A stretch of 64,000 bases of DNA, from assembly GCA_023957215.1 (NCBI GenBank), contig JAMLHH010000006.1, positions 1 to 64,000 on the forward strand, in the 5' to 3' direction. Shown here in pieces: positions 45,020-55,444 of this stretch. Within the stretch, counting starts at the first letter, position 1, and every line of letters starts with the position of its first letter. Under the pieces are notes generated by a model. It searched no databases. It was given only the letters and a program-made list of their open reading frames with translations, and was not told the origin of the DNA. Made by a program: the position numbers and the translations under genes. The DNA comes from Chitinophagales bacterium. Its GTDB lineage: Bacteria; Bacteroidota; Bacteroidia; Chitinophagales; JADIYW01.

Positions 45020-46795
45020 ATGGCAAAAAACAAAATCAAGAAAGTAGAAAATACAAAAAAAAGCAGACAACCTTCTTCTACCACCCACATTAGAAAATCT
45101 GATAGTAATATTCAATCCTGGTCAACCTCAACCTTTGATATGTTGGAATCTCATTTTCAAAAATATCAATCTCTTTATATATCACTGATTGTAGTGCTGG
45201 CACTCATATTTTCTTTCTTGAGTTTTGACAATAAGATTTCCACGGCTAATGATGATGCCATGTATATTGAGGCCGGTTCAAGATATGTAAAAGATTTTTT
45301 CGGTTATTTTTATACACACAATGCACCTCTATATCCAATAGTTTTAGCACTCCTTATTAAGATACTTGGAGTTAAATTATTTCAGTTAAAAGTAACTTCC
45401 ATTATCTTCTTTTGTCTCTCTATCTATCTGATTTATAGAGGATTTAGAAAAAGAATCCCGTACATTATTTTATTTCCCTCCTTATTTTTGACAGCCATCA
45501 ATTCTCAATTTTTGGTTTATGCGAGTCTGACATATACGGAAACGTTTTCCCTGATGATATTTTCCTTTGGTTTTATCTATTTCTTTAAAGTACTTGAAAA
45601 ATTAGAGCATTCTGATTATACGCTCAAATCCAATTTTCTGTCTTTTGTTCTTTTAGGTATTTGCTGTTTCGTATTGATGTTGACAAGAAATGTGGCATTG
45701 GCATCCATAGGAGTAATAGTTTTGTTTTTAGTATATCGTAAAAAATATATCGAATCTTTATTTCCAATAGCCGGATTTTCCTTGTTTTTTATTTTATACA
45801 AATTGACTTTAAAAAATATATGGCATATCTCCGGTTCTCAATTTTCTACACAGGGAAGTTTGATTTTTCACAAAGATGCATACCGGCCACAGTTGGGAAA
45901 TGAAACTACTTGGGGCTTAGTCATTAGGTTTTGGGAAAACTGCGAAATATATATATCCTCAAGATTATATTTTATTTTGGGCTTTAGAGAAGAGACTTCA
46001 TCTAACAATGCTATTCTGACATTAGTGAGTATCGGTATCGTTGTATGGGCTTTTTATCTCATGCATATTAAAAAGCAATATACTTTATTGCTATCGACTT
46101 TGTTTTACGTCGTGTTACTGGGAATTACCTTTATTTCTCTTCAGACTTCATGGGGACAGACCAGATTGATTATGTTATACTTGCCTTTCATCTTCTTGAG
46201 TGTTTTCTATATTTTTTATTATTATGGACTGAAATATAGACCACTGCAAAATGTATATCTCTTGTTCCTTTTTATCCTTCTGATGTCCACCTTGGTATCT
46301 ACTTTTAGACAAATCCAAGAAAGATTCCCGGTTTTTGTTGAAAATTTGACAGGTGATCCTACTTATGGATATACACGTGACTGGCAAAATTATATCAGAA
46401 TGACCCAGTGGTGTACCCAAGAATTTCCTAATGAGACTCCATCTATTGCCGTCAGAAAGGCACCTATGTCCTATATTTTTTCTCAGGGGAAAGAGTTTTA
46501 TGGTATTTATAGCACACCTACCGAAAATGCAGATTCATTGTTAATGCCATTGAGAGCAGCAAATGTCAAATATATGATGCTTGCCGAATTGCGTTTGGTG
46601 GAAGATAGATACATTGAAGGACAATTTATTGGGACACTGCATAGATACGCCTATTTTATACAACAAAAATATCCGAAGGCTTTTGATTTTGTCCATCAGG
46701 AAGGAGATTATGAGAAATCTCAACTCTTTAAAATAAATTATCAATACATTGACAGTCTGAGCGCTGTACTCAAGCAAAACGAATTAAATGACTAA
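45020..46795 (+). CDS. GT-C fold membrane glycosyltransferase (GT39/ArnT-like)
   Basis: The 591-residue protein has a Lys-rich cytoplasmic N-terminus and about 11 predicted membrane helices. A first periplasmic loop contains DDAMYIEAGSRY, in the position of the catalytic acidic residue of GT-C enzymes. A ~150-residue soluble C-terminal domain follows. It probably transfers a sugar from a polyprenyl-phosphate donor on the periplasmic face. Its last 8 bp overlap the following methyltransferase-GT2 gene, so the two likely act in one pathway, with that gene's GT2 half possibly making the donor. Confidence 0.78.
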   Translation: MAKNKIKKVENTKKSRQPSSTTHIRKSDSNIQSWSTSTFDMLESHFQKYQSLYISLIVVLALIFSFLSFDNKISTANDDAMYIEAGSRYVKDFFGYFYTHNAPLYPIVLALLIKILGVKLFQLKVTSIIFFCLSIYLIYRGFRKRIPYIILFPSLFLTAINSQFLVYASLTYTETFSLMIFSFGFIYFFKVLEKLEHSDYTLKSNFLSFVLLGICCFVLMLTRNVALASIGVIVLFLVYRKKYIESLFPIAGFSLFFILYKLTLKNIWHISGSQFSTQGSLIFHKDAYRPQLGNETTWGLVIRFWENCEIYISSRLYFILGFREETSSNNAILTLVSIGIVVWAFYLMHIKKQYTLLLSTLFYVVLLGITFISLQTSWGQTRLIMLYLPFIFLSVFYIFYYYGLKYRPLQNVYLLFLFILLMSTLVSTFRQIQERFPVFVENLTGDPTYGYTRDWQNYIRMTQWCTQEFPNETPSIAVRKAPMSYIFSQGKEFYGIYSTPTENADSLLMPLRAANVKYMMLAELRLVEDRYIEGQFIGTLHRYAYFIQQKYPKAFDFVHQEGDYEKSQLFKINYQYIDSLSAVLKQNELND

Positions 46796-48227
46796 CACAC
46801 AATCTGATAGAAAGAAGCATATTTTTCATCATTTTGAAGCTATTGCCATGCGATACCCTCAATATCGACAGCGTTTTTCCTATTATGGGAAAGATATAGT
46901 GAGTTGTTTTAATTTTTTTATCACCGATGCTGATTCTGTCTTGGAAATAGGCTGTGGTTTTGGTGAGACAATCGGCAAATTAAAAGGTAGTCAAAAAGTA
47001 GGAGTGGATTTTTCTCCTAAGATGATAGAAATGGCTAAAAATACATTTCCCGATGTGGAATATTATGTAATGGATGCCGAAAACTTATCTTTGGATAAAA
47101 AGTTTGATGTTATCATTTTCAACAATGTCATTGGCTATTTTGAAAATATTCAAGATGTTTTTTCCGCAATCAAGAAAAATTGCCACGAACATACGCGGGT
47201 GATTATTTCATATTACAATCATTATTGGGAACCTATTCTAAAACTGGGTGAGTGGTTTGGTTTTAAAATAAAATCACCTCAACAAAATTGGTTAGATGCC
47301 GGTGATATTTCTAATCTTTTATATCTAAGCGGTTTTGAAACTTACAGAAAAAACAAAAGACTGCTTTTCCCTGTCTATATTCCCATTCTCTCTTGGCTCA
47401 TCAACAAATATGTGGCAAAATTGCCCTTGTTTAAATCTTTGTGTTTAAATCAATTTCTTTTTGCCAGACCTTTTTTAAGTAGTAGAGATGAGGAGGTCAC
47501 CGATAAATATTCAGTGAGTATCTGTATTCCTGCACGCAATGAAAGTGGAAATATTGAAGATGCGATTTTAAGACTTCCTAAGTTTGGCAAACACCAAGAA
47601 ATTATTTTTGTAGAGGGAAATTCTACGGATGATACTTGGAGTAAAATTCAAGAAATTCAGACAAAATACAAAGATACACACGATATCAAAATAGCTCAAC
47701 AAGAGGGTAAAGGAAAGGGCGATGCCGTGCGTAAAGGATATTCTATCGCCACCCAAGATATTTTGATGATTTTGGATGCTGATTTGACGATGCCACCGGA
47801 AGAACTGCCCAAATTTTACAATGCTATTTCTACCGGCAAAGGCGAGTTTATCAATGGCTCACGTCTTGTCTATCCGATGGATAAAGAGGCGATGCGCTTT
47901 TTAAATACTTTAGGCAATAAATTTTTTAGTTATCTGTTTTCTTGGTTACTTGAACAACCGATTAAAGATACTTTGTGTGGAACGAAAGTGATGTTTCGCA
48001 AGGATTATTTGAAGCTCATCCAAAACAGAAGTTTCTTTGGAGATTTTGACCCTTTTGGCGACTATGACTTATTATTTGGAGCATACAAACTCAACCTGAA
48101 AATCATAGACTTACCGATTAGATACAAAGAACGTACTTACGGCTCTACCAATATTTCACGATTTACCAATGGTTGGATGCTATTGCGCATGTGCTGGTTT
48201 GCAGCGAGAAAGATTAAATTCTGGTAG
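46788..48227 (+). CDS. Methyltransferase-GT2 glycosyltransferase fusion
   Basis: The 479-residue protein joins two enzymes. Residues about 1-225 form a class I SAM methyltransferase with the SAM loop VLEIGCGFGETIGKL and the acidic motif GVDFS. Residues about 240-479 form a GT2 domain with SICIPARNESGNI, VEGNSTDDT, the DAD motif in MILDADLTMPPEEL and QPIKDTLCGTKVMF. That half resembles polyprenyl-phosphate hexose synthases such as DPM1. No stop or frame change lies between the halves. It overlaps the GT-C gene. Together they suggest a dedicated lipid-linked glycan route; the product is unknown. Confidence 0.87.
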   Translation: MTNTQSDRKKHIFHHFEAIAMRYPQYRQRFSYYGKDIVSCFNFFITDADSVLEIGCGFGETIGKLKGSQKVGVDFSPKMIEMAKNTFPDVEYYVMDAENLSLDKKFDVIIFNNVIGYFENIQDVFSAIKKNCHEHTRVIISYYNHYWEPILKLGEWFGFKIKSPQQNWLDAGDISNLLYLSGFETYRKNKRLLFPVYIPILSWLINKYVAKLPLFKSLCLNQFLFARPFLSSRDEEVTDKYSVSICIPARNESGNIEDAILRLPKFGKHQEIIFVEGNSTDDTWSKIQEIQTKYKDTHDIKIAQQEGKGKGDAVRKGYSIATQDILMILDADLTMPPEELPKFYNAISTGKGEFINGSRLVYPMDKEAMRFLNTLGNKFFSYLFSWLLEQPIKDTLCGTKVMFRKDYLKLIQNRSFFGDFDPFGDYDLLFGAYKLNLKIIDLPIRYKERTYGSTNISRFTNGWMLLRMCWFAARKIKFW

Positions 48228-48307
48228 CATATCTTCGGGCTTTGTAAGCACTCGAATTATCTTTTGTATTTCTCTTTTTTTCATTCTGAAAACATATTAG
48301 GTTTTCA

Positions 48308-48315
48308 TAACTTTG
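48308..48315 (+). promoter_or_regulatory. -7 element of asnS
   Basis: TAACTTTG matches TANNTTTG, 21 bp before ATG 48337. Transcription would start near 48322. Confidence 0.5.
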
Positions 48316-48336
48316 CAAATCTAAAAATTGTGTCGA

Positions 48337-49779
48337 ATGACGGACTTAAAGACGATAGCAGAAATATTAAAAGAAGCCCAAATAGGTAGCGAAATGACCA
48401 TCAGAGGGTGGGTGCGGACAAAGAGAGATAGTAAAAATGTAGTGTTTATCAATATCAATGATGGCTCTACCATCCATAGCATACAAGTAGTAGCAGACCC
48501 GACACAATTTAATGAACAACTTTTACATGATATCAATACCGGCGCAGGTGTGGCAGTGAAAGGTATCTTGATAGCCTCACAAGGAAGTGGACAAGCCGTA
48601 GAATTGACAGCAAAGGAAATTAACCTATATGGAAAGGCTGATCCCAATGAGTTTCCGCTACAACCTAAAAAGCATTCTTTAGAATTTTTACGCGAGATAG
48701 CACACTTACGACCACGTACCAACACTTTCGGTGCAATTTTGAGAGTGAGACATGCTCTGGCTTTTGCCATTCATAAATATTTCAATGATAAGGGTTTTTA
48801 TTACCTCAATACACCGATTATTACGGGTTCGGATGCAGAAGGTGCCGGCGAAATGTTTAGGGTGACTACTTTGGATGCACAAAATCCACCTTTGACAGAA
48901 GAAGGTAAAATTGATTACAAACAAGATTTTTTTGGTCAAGAAACCAATTTAACTGTCTCTGGTCAGTTAGAGGGTGAACTTGGGGCATTGGCTTTGGGTA
49001 AAATTTACACCTTTGGACCTACTTTTAGAGCTGAAAACTCCAATACTGCCCGTCACTTAGCAGAATTTTGGATGATAGAACCTGAAATGGCTTTTTATCA
49101 GCTAAAAGACAATATGGATTTGGCAGAAGATTTTTTAAAATATTTGATACAATATGCCATGCAAAATTGTGCGGATGAATTGGTGTTTTTGGAAAAGCGA
49201 CTTTTAGATGAAGAAAAACAATTAGCAAACGAAGAAAGAGCGCCGATGGCACTTCGTGAAAAATTGCAATTCATTATCGACAATCCATTTAAAAGATTGA
49301 CATATACTGAGGCAATAGATGTACTCCTTAACTCAAAGGCTCATAAAAAAGGCAAGTTTAAGTTTCCTGTCGAGTGGGGAATCGATTTACAATCTGAACA
49401 TGAGAGATATTTGGTGGAAAAGGAATTTAAAGCACCGGTGATTTTGACAAATTATCCTAAAGATATCAAGGCTTTCTACATGAAACAGAATGAAGACGGG
49501 AAAACTGTCGGTGCGATGGATGTTTTGTTCCCGGGGATAGGTGAAATTATTGGCGGGTCAGAACGCGAAAGTGACTATGATAAACTTTTACAAAGAATAG
49601 AAGAACTCAATATCAATAAAGAGACCATCTGGTGGTATCTTGAAACGAGGAAATTCGGCTCCGTCCCTCACAGCGGATTTGGATTGGGGTTTGAAAGATT
49701 GGCACTTTTTGTGACCGGCATGAGAAATATCAGAGATGTCATTCCTTTCCCTCGTACACCTAAAAGTGCTAAGTTTTAA
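48337..49779 (+). CDS. asnS: Asparaginyl-tRNA synthetase
   Basis: A 480-residue class II synthetase with an N-terminal OB-fold anticodon-binding domain ([16 protein letters not shown]). Motif 2 is [21 protein letters not shown] and motif 3 is [21 protein letters not shown]. The residues distinguish AsnRS from AspRS. ATG 48337 is preferred over TTG 48328. AsnS means asparagine is charged directly, without GatCAB on this tRNA. Confidence 0.97.
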   Translation: MTDLKTIAEILKEAQIGSEMTIRGWVRTKRDSKNVVFININDGSTIHSIQVVADPTQFNEQLLHDINTGAGVAVKGILIASQGSGQAVELTAKEINLYGKADPNEFPLQPKKHSLEFLREIAHLRPRTNTFGAILRVRHALAFAIHKYFNDKGFYYLNTPIITGSDAEGAGEMFRVTTLDAQNPPLTEEGKIDYKQDFFGQETNLTVSGQLEGELGALALGKIYTFGPTFRAENSNTARHLAEFWMIEPEMAFYQLKDNMDLAEDFLKYLIQYAMQNCADELVFLEKRLLDEEKQLANEERAPMALREKLQFIIDNPFKRLTYTEAIDVLLNSKAHKKGKFKFPVEWGIDLQSEHERYLVEKEFKAPVILTNYPKDIKAFYMKQNEDGKTVGAMDVLFPGIGEIIGGSERESDYDKLLQRIEELNINKETIWWYLETRKFGSVPHSGFGLGFERLALFVTGMRNIRDVIPFPRTPKSAKF

Positions 49780-49820
49780 ACTTCTTATAATATCAAACGT
49801 CTAATCGTTAAAACGGCAAT

Positions 49821-51272
49821 ATGTTAAAACAAACTCAAGCTCAAAAAATGTTGCAAAAACTGTCTCCTCAACAGATACAGTTGATGAAGTTATTGCAAGT
49901 ACCTACAGATGCTTTGGAGCAAAGAATCAAAGAAGAAATGGAAATCAACCCTGCCTTGGAAGAGGGTAGGGATGATGCGGAGTTTGAAAAAGATGATTAT
50001 GATGATACTGCTGATGAGCAGGAAGCTTCGGAGCAAAATGAAGACTTGGGCATGGATGATTATTTGGATGAGGATTCTTATGATTATCGTGAAGATAGTG
50101 GTGGATATGATCCCAATCAGGAAGAAAAGTCAGTACCTGTTGCAGTGACCAAAAGCTTCCATGATTTGCTTTATGAACAACTTTCGCATTTATATTTAGA
50201 TGAAACTGAAAGTATTATTGCTAACCAATTGGTGGGAAGTATTGATGATGACGGCTACATCAGACGTGAATTAGAAGCTGTTGCAGACGATTTGGCATTT
50301 TCACAAGGGCTTTCTGTTAGTTTGGAGCAGATAGAAGAAGTTTTGGAGAAAATCCAGCACTTTGAACCCGCCGGAGTGGGTGCTCGAGATTTACAAGAAT
50401 GTTTGTTGTTGCAATTGTTAAGAAAAAATGACACAAACACTCAAACCCAATTAGCCATCAAAATAATAGGAGAGCATTATGAATCTTTTATAAAAAAACA
50501 TTATGACAAATTAGCGAAACAACTCAATATTGATGATGAGACACTCAAAGAAGTAATCGATGAGATTATAAAATTAAATCCGAAACCGGGAGGAGCTTCT
50601 GCCAATATTGCCGCTCCGCACCAAGTGATTATACCGGATTTTACCTTAATTAATAACAACGGCGAACTTGAAATTGTCTTAAACGGGAAAAATGCTCCCC
50701 ATTTACGTGTAAGCGATAGCTTCAAAGACATGATCAACGATTACAATAAAAGCAAAGAAAAAGATAAGCAACAAAAAGAAGCTTTACTTTTTATCAAACA
50801 AAAAATAGATTCTGCCAAATGGTTTATTGATGCTATCAAACAACGCCAACATACCCTTTTAGTGACCATGAATGCCATCGTCAACTACCAAAAAGCATTC
50901 TTTTTGAGTGGCGACGAGACACAATTGAGACCTATGATTTTAAAGGATATTGCTAAAATGACCGATTTGGACATCTCTACTGTCTCACGTGTGGCAAACA
51001 GTAAATATATCCAAACAGAATATGGTACTTTCCTTTTAAAATACTTTTTCTCCGAATCACTGCAAACTGATAGTGGAGATGAAGTTTCTACCCGTGAAGT
51101 AAAAAGTATTTTGGAAGGTATTATTCATTCTGAAGATAAAAGCAAACCTCATTCAGATGAACTTATCACGACTTTATTAAAAGAGCGAGGCTATAATATA
51201 GCAAGGCGTACCGTTGCAAAATATCGTGAACAATTGGGAATTCCGGTTGCGAGATTGCGCAAAGAACTTTAG
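49821..51272 (+). CDS. rpoN: RNA polymerase sigma-54 factor RpoN
   Basis: Sigma-54 drives promoters that need AAA+ activators. The 483-residue protein has the Gln/Leu-rich activator-interacting region I (LSPQQIQLMKLLQVPTDALE), an acidic region II, the core-binding region and the C-terminal RpoN box ARRTVAKYREQLGIP. The acidic stretch at about 50-105 is long. No sigma-54 activator is adjacent. Confidence 0.97.
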   Translation: MLKQTQAQKMLQKLSPQQIQLMKLLQVPTDALEQRIKEEMEINPALEEGRDDAEFEKDDYDDTADEQEASEQNEDLGMDDYLDEDSYDYREDSGGYDPNQEEKSVPVAVTKSFHDLLYEQLSHLYLDETESIIANQLVGSIDDDGYIRRELEAVADDLAFSQGLSVSLEQIEEVLEKIQHFEPAGVGARDLQECLLLQLLRKNDTNTQTQLAIKIIGEHYESFIKKHYDKLAKQLNIDDETLKEVIDEIIKLNPKPGGASANIAAPHQVIIPDFTLINNNGELEIVLNGKNAPHLRVSDSFKDMINDYNKSKEKDKQQKEALLFIKQKIDSAKWFIDAIKQRQHTLLVTMNAIVNYQKAFFLSGDETQLRPMILKDIAKMTDLDISTVSRVANSKYIQTEYGTFLLKYFFSESLQTDSGDEVSTREVKSILEGIIHSEDKSKPHSDELITTLLKERGYNIARRTVAKYREQLGIPVARLRKEL

Positions 51273-51354
51273 TTCTCTTTAATAAATTATTATAGTTTGA
51301 CGTTTTACCAATAGATTTCTATTGCAAGAAAAACAAAGACTTATATTTAACAAT

Positions 51355-51362
51355 TATATTTG
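51355..51362 (+). promoter_or_regulatory. -7 element of glpD
   Basis: TATATTTG matches TANNTTTG, 18 bp before the glpD start. Confidence 0.5.
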
Positions 51363-51380
51363 ATAAATATTTAAAATTCA

Positions 51381-53033
51381 ATGACCTTTTCAGCCAAAAA
51401 CAGAGGACAATTAATAGATGATTTAGAAAAAAACGAATTTGATTTATTAATAATTGGAGGTGGAATTACCGGTGCAGGTATCGCTTTAGATGCATCTCTG
51501 AGAGGTCTGAAAGTAGCTTTGGTTGAAAAAGAAGACTTTGCAAGTGGAACGAGTAGTCGCTCAACCAAATTAATTCATGGTGGCTTGCGCTATCTCAAAC
51601 AATTAGAATTTGGAATCGTAAAAGAAACCGGACATGAAAGAGCGATTCTACATCAAAATGCTCCACATCTCGTTTATCCCGAAAAAATGATTTTACCTAT
51701 CATACAAGGTGGTTCGCTCGGTAGGTATTCCACTTCTCTCGGCTTATATGCTTATGATTATCTCGCAGGTGTAAAAAGAAAAGAAAGAAGAAAAATGCTC
51801 AATAAGAAAGGGACAATGAATTTAGAACCTTTGTTGAGAGAAGAAATTTTATTGGGTAGTGGTGTCTATATTGAATATCGTTCGGATGATGCAAGATTAG
51901 TCGTAGAAGTTCTAAAAACGGCTTTTACAAAAGGTGCAATCGCCGTTAATTATGTAAAAGCTGAAAAGCTGACTTATGAAAACGGCATTGTAAATGGTGC
52001 TGTTTTGTATGATGACAGATCTGAATATAGATTTAAAGTTAAGGCTAAAAAAATTATCAATGCGACCGGTCCTTGGGTAGATGAAATCAGAGAGGACGAT
52101 AAATCTCTTTCAGAGAAAAAATTGCACTTGACAAAAGGGGTACATATCGTTATCAACAGAGATAGATTACCTATCAGTCATGCCGTTTATTTTGATGTAC
52201 CGACGGATAAAAGGATGGTTTTTGCTATCCCAAGACAGAATGTAGTTTATATCGGAACGACCGATACAAATTATACTTCCGACAAAAACCATGTATATGC
52301 TGATGCAAAAGATGTGTCTTATTTATTGAGAGCTGCCAATTATATTTTCCCGAGAGCCAAATTGGTGATGGATGATATTTGTTCTTCTTGGGCAGGACTC
52401 AGGCCTTTGATACATGAAGAAGGAAAAGGACCGTCTGAACTTTCAAGAAAAGATGAGATTTTTATTTCTAAATCGGGTCTAATATCTATTGCAGGAGGTA
52501 AATTGACAGGATATAGAAAAATGGCAGAAAGAACTGTAGATGTGGCTTTAAAGCAATTAAATCAGGAAGAAGGTATGCCTTATGTGGCTTGCAGTACAAT
52601 AGATACAATACTGGCAGGTGGTGATATTTTAGGTCAAAAGACACTCAACGATTTCATTGAAAAACTGTCAAAAGATTATCCGACATTTAATAGAAAAGAG
52701 ATAATTATTTTAGCACATAAATACGGCTCAAATGCTGTTGAGATTTTAAAGACAGCATTGCTAAAACAAGGAGATGGTAATACTCTACTGAATGCCGAGA
52801 TTGATTATTGCATAGAAAATGAAATGTGTAGCAATCTATCAGATTTCATCATCAGAAGGACAGGACGACTTTATTTTGAAAGACCTTCGTTAGAAAAACT
52901 GTATCCTTACATTCACCAATATATCATGCAAACTCTATGCACCAACGATGTCATTAGGGAACGTGATTTGAAAACTTTTGAAAAAGAGTTCCGTGCAAGT
53001 TTGGAGTTTAAGTTCAAAAAAGAAACCATCTAA
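51381..53033 (+). CDS. glpD: Aerobic glycerol-3-phosphate dehydrogenase
   Basis: GlpD oxidises glycerol-3-phosphate to dihydroxyacetone phosphate and reduces the membrane quinone pool. The 550-residue flavoprotein has the FAD-binding IIGGGITGAGIALDASLRG, the signature SGTSSRSTKLIHGGLRYL and the DAO C-terminal domain. The YIGTTDTNY and SIAGGKLTGYRKMA blocks are conserved. No glpK or glpF is adjacent. Confidence 0.95.
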   Translation: MTFSAKNRGQLIDDLEKNEFDLLIIGGGITGAGIALDASLRGLKVALVEKEDFASGTSSRSTKLIHGGLRYLKQLEFGIVKETGHERAILHQNAPHLVYPEKMILPIIQGGSLGRYSTSLGLYAYDYLAGVKRKERRKMLNKKGTMNLEPLLREEILLGSGVYIEYRSDDARLVVEVLKTAFTKGAIAVNYVKAEKLTYENGIVNGAVLYDDRSEYRFKVKAKKIINATGPWVDEIREDDKSLSEKKLHLTKGVHIVINRDRLPISHAVYFDVPTDKRMVFAIPRQNVVYIGTTDTNYTSDKNHVYADAKDVSYLLRAANYIFPRAKLVMDDICSSWAGLRPLIHEEGKGPSELSRKDEIFISKSGLISIAGGKLTGYRKMAERTVDVALKQLNQEEGMPYVACSTIDTILAGGDILGQKTLNDFIEKLSKDYPTFNRKEIIILAHKYGSNAVEILKTALLKQGDGNTLLNAEIDYCIENEMCSNLSDFIIRRTGRLYFERPSLEKLYPYIHQYIMQTLCTNDVIRERDLKTFEKEFRASLEFKFKKETI

Positions 53034-53217
53034 TAGAAAGTTTGTTCCCATCATTTTATCTTTTTCAATTCAGGTGACTGATTGTTAAGAGCGACCAATC
53101 CTGTGTATTTTGAAACTATTTTTAAAATTGCCATATAGAATATTTGACTAAAGTTAATATCATGGTAAAATTTTTATCAAATACACTTAAAAAATTTAAA
53201 AAATAACTTTAGATGTT

Positions 53218-53225
53218 TACATTTG
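53218..53225 (+). promoter_or_regulatory. -7 element of the outer-membrane protein gene
   Basis: TACATTTG matches TANNTTTG, 28 bp before the start at 53254. Confidence 0.5.
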
Positions 53226-53253
53226 AAGTATAATTTAAGTAAAAAAGAATTCT

Positions 53254-54459
53254 ATGTTAAGAAAACTCTTGTCCGGCTTTTTGATAACAGCTTTTGTTGC
53301 GCCGATTTATGCACAAACCGATGATGATGGTACAAATGAGAATACAGCTCAGACATCTGTTACAACATCCTTGAATATTGATGAGACGGCTGACGAACAA
53401 GCTGACTCAATAGTGGAATACCCTTTTGGTTTGGATAGTCTTGAATATGCTATTTTTCAAGATATGACGGCTAAGCGTCCTGAAGGAAAGGGTTGGTACA
53501 TTGAATTTGATGCCGGCTGGGGTATGCCATTTATGCCTGTCAACAAAAGATCTCCTCTTCAAGAAATAGGTGATAAAGATTGGTATCAAAGACCTGGTCA
53601 AAATGTATTAAGAGTTAGTTCTAACTTTGGTACTAACGGCGGTGGTTGGGCAGGTAATTTTACCGTTGGACACATGTTCAACAAAAACATAGGTTTGGAT
53701 TTCACCGGTACTTTGGCCAAACATCCTGAAGGTTTGGATGCCAGAATTGATATTCCTGGTTATTTTGCACAACAAAGAACAACAACAACGGCTTTGTATA
53801 TAGCTCCGCATTTGGTATTAAAGACAACTAAAGGCAAATTTGGGGTGACAAGTAAAGTCGGTTTCTTCGCTCCTGTATATGGTGCGACCATGTCTAAGGC
53901 TCAAATTAGAGATAGAAATGGAAGAATGTTACAAACCCTATTAGGTATGCCAATAGAGCCTTTGGGTGGTGGTCTTGCAAAAATTGATTTTGATGCGAAA
54001 CTCAAAACAGAATACCATCCTACTTTAGGAATCAGTAGCTCTATCTCTTTGGATTATATCTTAGGACCTAATTTAAAAATATTTGCTAGAGCAAGAGTTG
54101 CAGCATATACTATCTCTTTGAGAGAAACCAACTTTAAAGAGCTTACTATGAAGACAGAAATCTTAGGTATTCCGATTGACGAATTAGGACCTTTGAGAAC
54201 AAATATCAACGATGTAAGTGAAGCACCTACTTTCCTTAAAAAAATTACCTATCACAAAACTTTAACAGAAGCTAATAATACAGCAAGATACGGCGGAAAG
54301 GTAGATTTGGATAAGCCGATGGAAGAACTTGGTATAAAATATAATGCATCTTCTCTTTATTTCAGTATAGGATTTACTTGGCAATTTGACGGTAAATGGG
54401 ATACAAGAGGAGTAAAGAAAGCAAAAAAAGAAGCAGCTAAAATTAGAGCCGCAAAATAA
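53254..54459 (+). CDS. Predicted outer-membrane protein
   Basis: The 401-residue protein has a signal peptide (about 1-20, ending IYAQ), an acidic Thr/Asp-rich linker and a mature part with repeated beta-strands (WYIEFDAGWGMPFMP, GGGWAGNFTVGHMFN, ALYIAPHLVLK, TSKVGFFAPVYGA, GISSSISLDYILG). It ends FSIGFTWQF followed by a Lys/Ala tail. It is probably a beta-barrel; I do not recognise the family. A strong promoter motif and terminator suggest it is well expressed. Confidence 0.68.
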   Translation: MLRKLLSGFLITAFVAPIYAQTDDDGTNENTAQTSVTTSLNIDETADEQADSIVEYPFGLDSLEYAIFQDMTAKRPEGKGWYIEFDAGWGMPFMPVNKRSPLQEIGDKDWYQRPGQNVLRVSSNFGTNGGGWAGNFTVGHMFNKNIGLDFTGTLAKHPEGLDARIDIPGYFAQQRTTTTALYIAPHLVLKTTKGKFGVTSKVGFFAPVYGATMSKAQIRDRNGRMLQTLLGMPIEPLGGGLAKIDFDAKLKTEYHPTLGISSSISLDYILGPNLKIFARARVAAYTISLRETNFKELTMKTEILGIPIDELGPLRTNINDVSEAPTFLKKITYHKTLTEANNTARYGGKVDLDKPMEELGIKYNASSLYFSIGFTWQFDGKWDTRGVKKAKKEAAKIRAAK

Positions 54460-54474
54460 TTTAATATATAAGCT

Positions 54475-54508
54475 AAAAAAGGGTTGCTCAAAAAAGCAAC
54501 CCTTTTTT
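54475..54508. terminator. Bidirectional terminator between convergent genes
   Basis: AAAAAAGGGTTGCT and AGCAACCCTTTTTT pair perfectly around the loop CAAAAA. The A-run and T-run let it serve the outer-membrane protein gene and the convergent hydrolase gene. Confidence 0.95.
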
Positions 54509-54522
54509 ATTGTAAAATGAAC

Positions 54523-55359
54523 TTATAGTTTACTATTCATCCAATCGATGACATCTTGGATCACGATATCTTTTTCAGGATCGTTGTGAACCTCATGATA
54601 AAGTCCTTTGTATAGCTTTAAACTGACTAAAGAAGGATTGGCATTTGCTACAAAATCTTTTGAGCCTTGTGGATCCACAATCAAATCTCCGGTGCCATGT
54701 ATGATAAAGGTCGGAATATGTACCTCTTGGGCATGAGCGATTGCATATTCTCCGGCATCCATGATGGCAATACCCATTTTTGCAGATACTTTATCGTGAA
54801 CCAAAGGATCGTTTTTGTATTTTTCTACGATAGATTTATCTCTTGATATGTGATTAGGATCTAAGCCGGTAGGAAGTGTCAGTTTGGGGACAAAATTCTG
54901 AGTCAGCCTACCCATAAAAATCTTTATTCCCGGCTGTTTGAATTTAAGTCTGAAATACGGAGCAGAAAGCACAGCTGCTTTTAATTGAGGCTGTCGTCTG
55001 ATGAGATAATTAGCGGTAAGTCCTCCACCCATACTATGTCCGTATATTAAATGTGGAATATCGGGGAATAAGTCTTTAGTTTTATCAACTGCTAATTGCA
55101 AGTCATCTAAAAATTGATCATAGCTTGGAATATGACCTCTCGGTCCTTCAGATTTTCCGTGACCTCTGTGGTCGTAGCCTACAATCGCATATCCAGCCGA
55201 AGTGATCTTTTCTGCCAGATACTCATATCTCTCTATATATTCTCCCATACCGTGCACCAAGGTAATTACAGCTTTAGTACTGTCTTCATTGGGTTGCCAT
55301 GACACGGCATGAAGATGTATACCGTCACTTGCCGTCAATGTATATTGGTCTTTTTTCAT
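54523..55359 (-). CDS. Monoacylglycerol lipase/lysophospholipase-like alpha/beta hydrolase
   Basis: The 278-residue protein has the family blocks LVHGMGEYIERYE (oxyanion region), GYDHRGHGKSEGPRGH and nucleophile Ser109 in GHSMGGGL. The acid and base are likely Asp in GTGDLIVDP and His in LYHEVHND. This is the Hydrolase_4/monoglyceride-lipase type, with a cap domain between. It is cytoplasmic (no signal peptide). Acting on monoacylglycerols or lysophospholipids is family knowledge; specificity here is open. Confidence 0.87.
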   Translation of the reverse strand: MKKDQYTLTASDGIHLHAVSWQPNEDSTKAVITLVHGMGEYIERYEYLAEKITSAGYAIVGYDHRGHGKSEGPRGHIPSYDQFLDDLQLAVDKTKDLFPDIPHLIYGHSMGGGLTANYLIRRQPQLKAAVLSAPYFRLKFKQPGIKIFMGRLTQNFVPKLTLPTGLDPNHISRDKSIVEKYKNDPLVHDKVSAKMGIAIMDAGEYAIAHAQEVHIPTFIIHGTGDLIVDPQGSKDFVANANPSLVSLKLYKGLYHEVHNDPEKDIVIQDVIDWMNSKL

Positions 55360-55444
55360 TCTTTTTCTTTTTATAAAAATACAAATTTGTGTTGATTTCT
55401 TCTTCTTTAATGCTGTATTTCAAAATGACAGATTTACCCACTCT

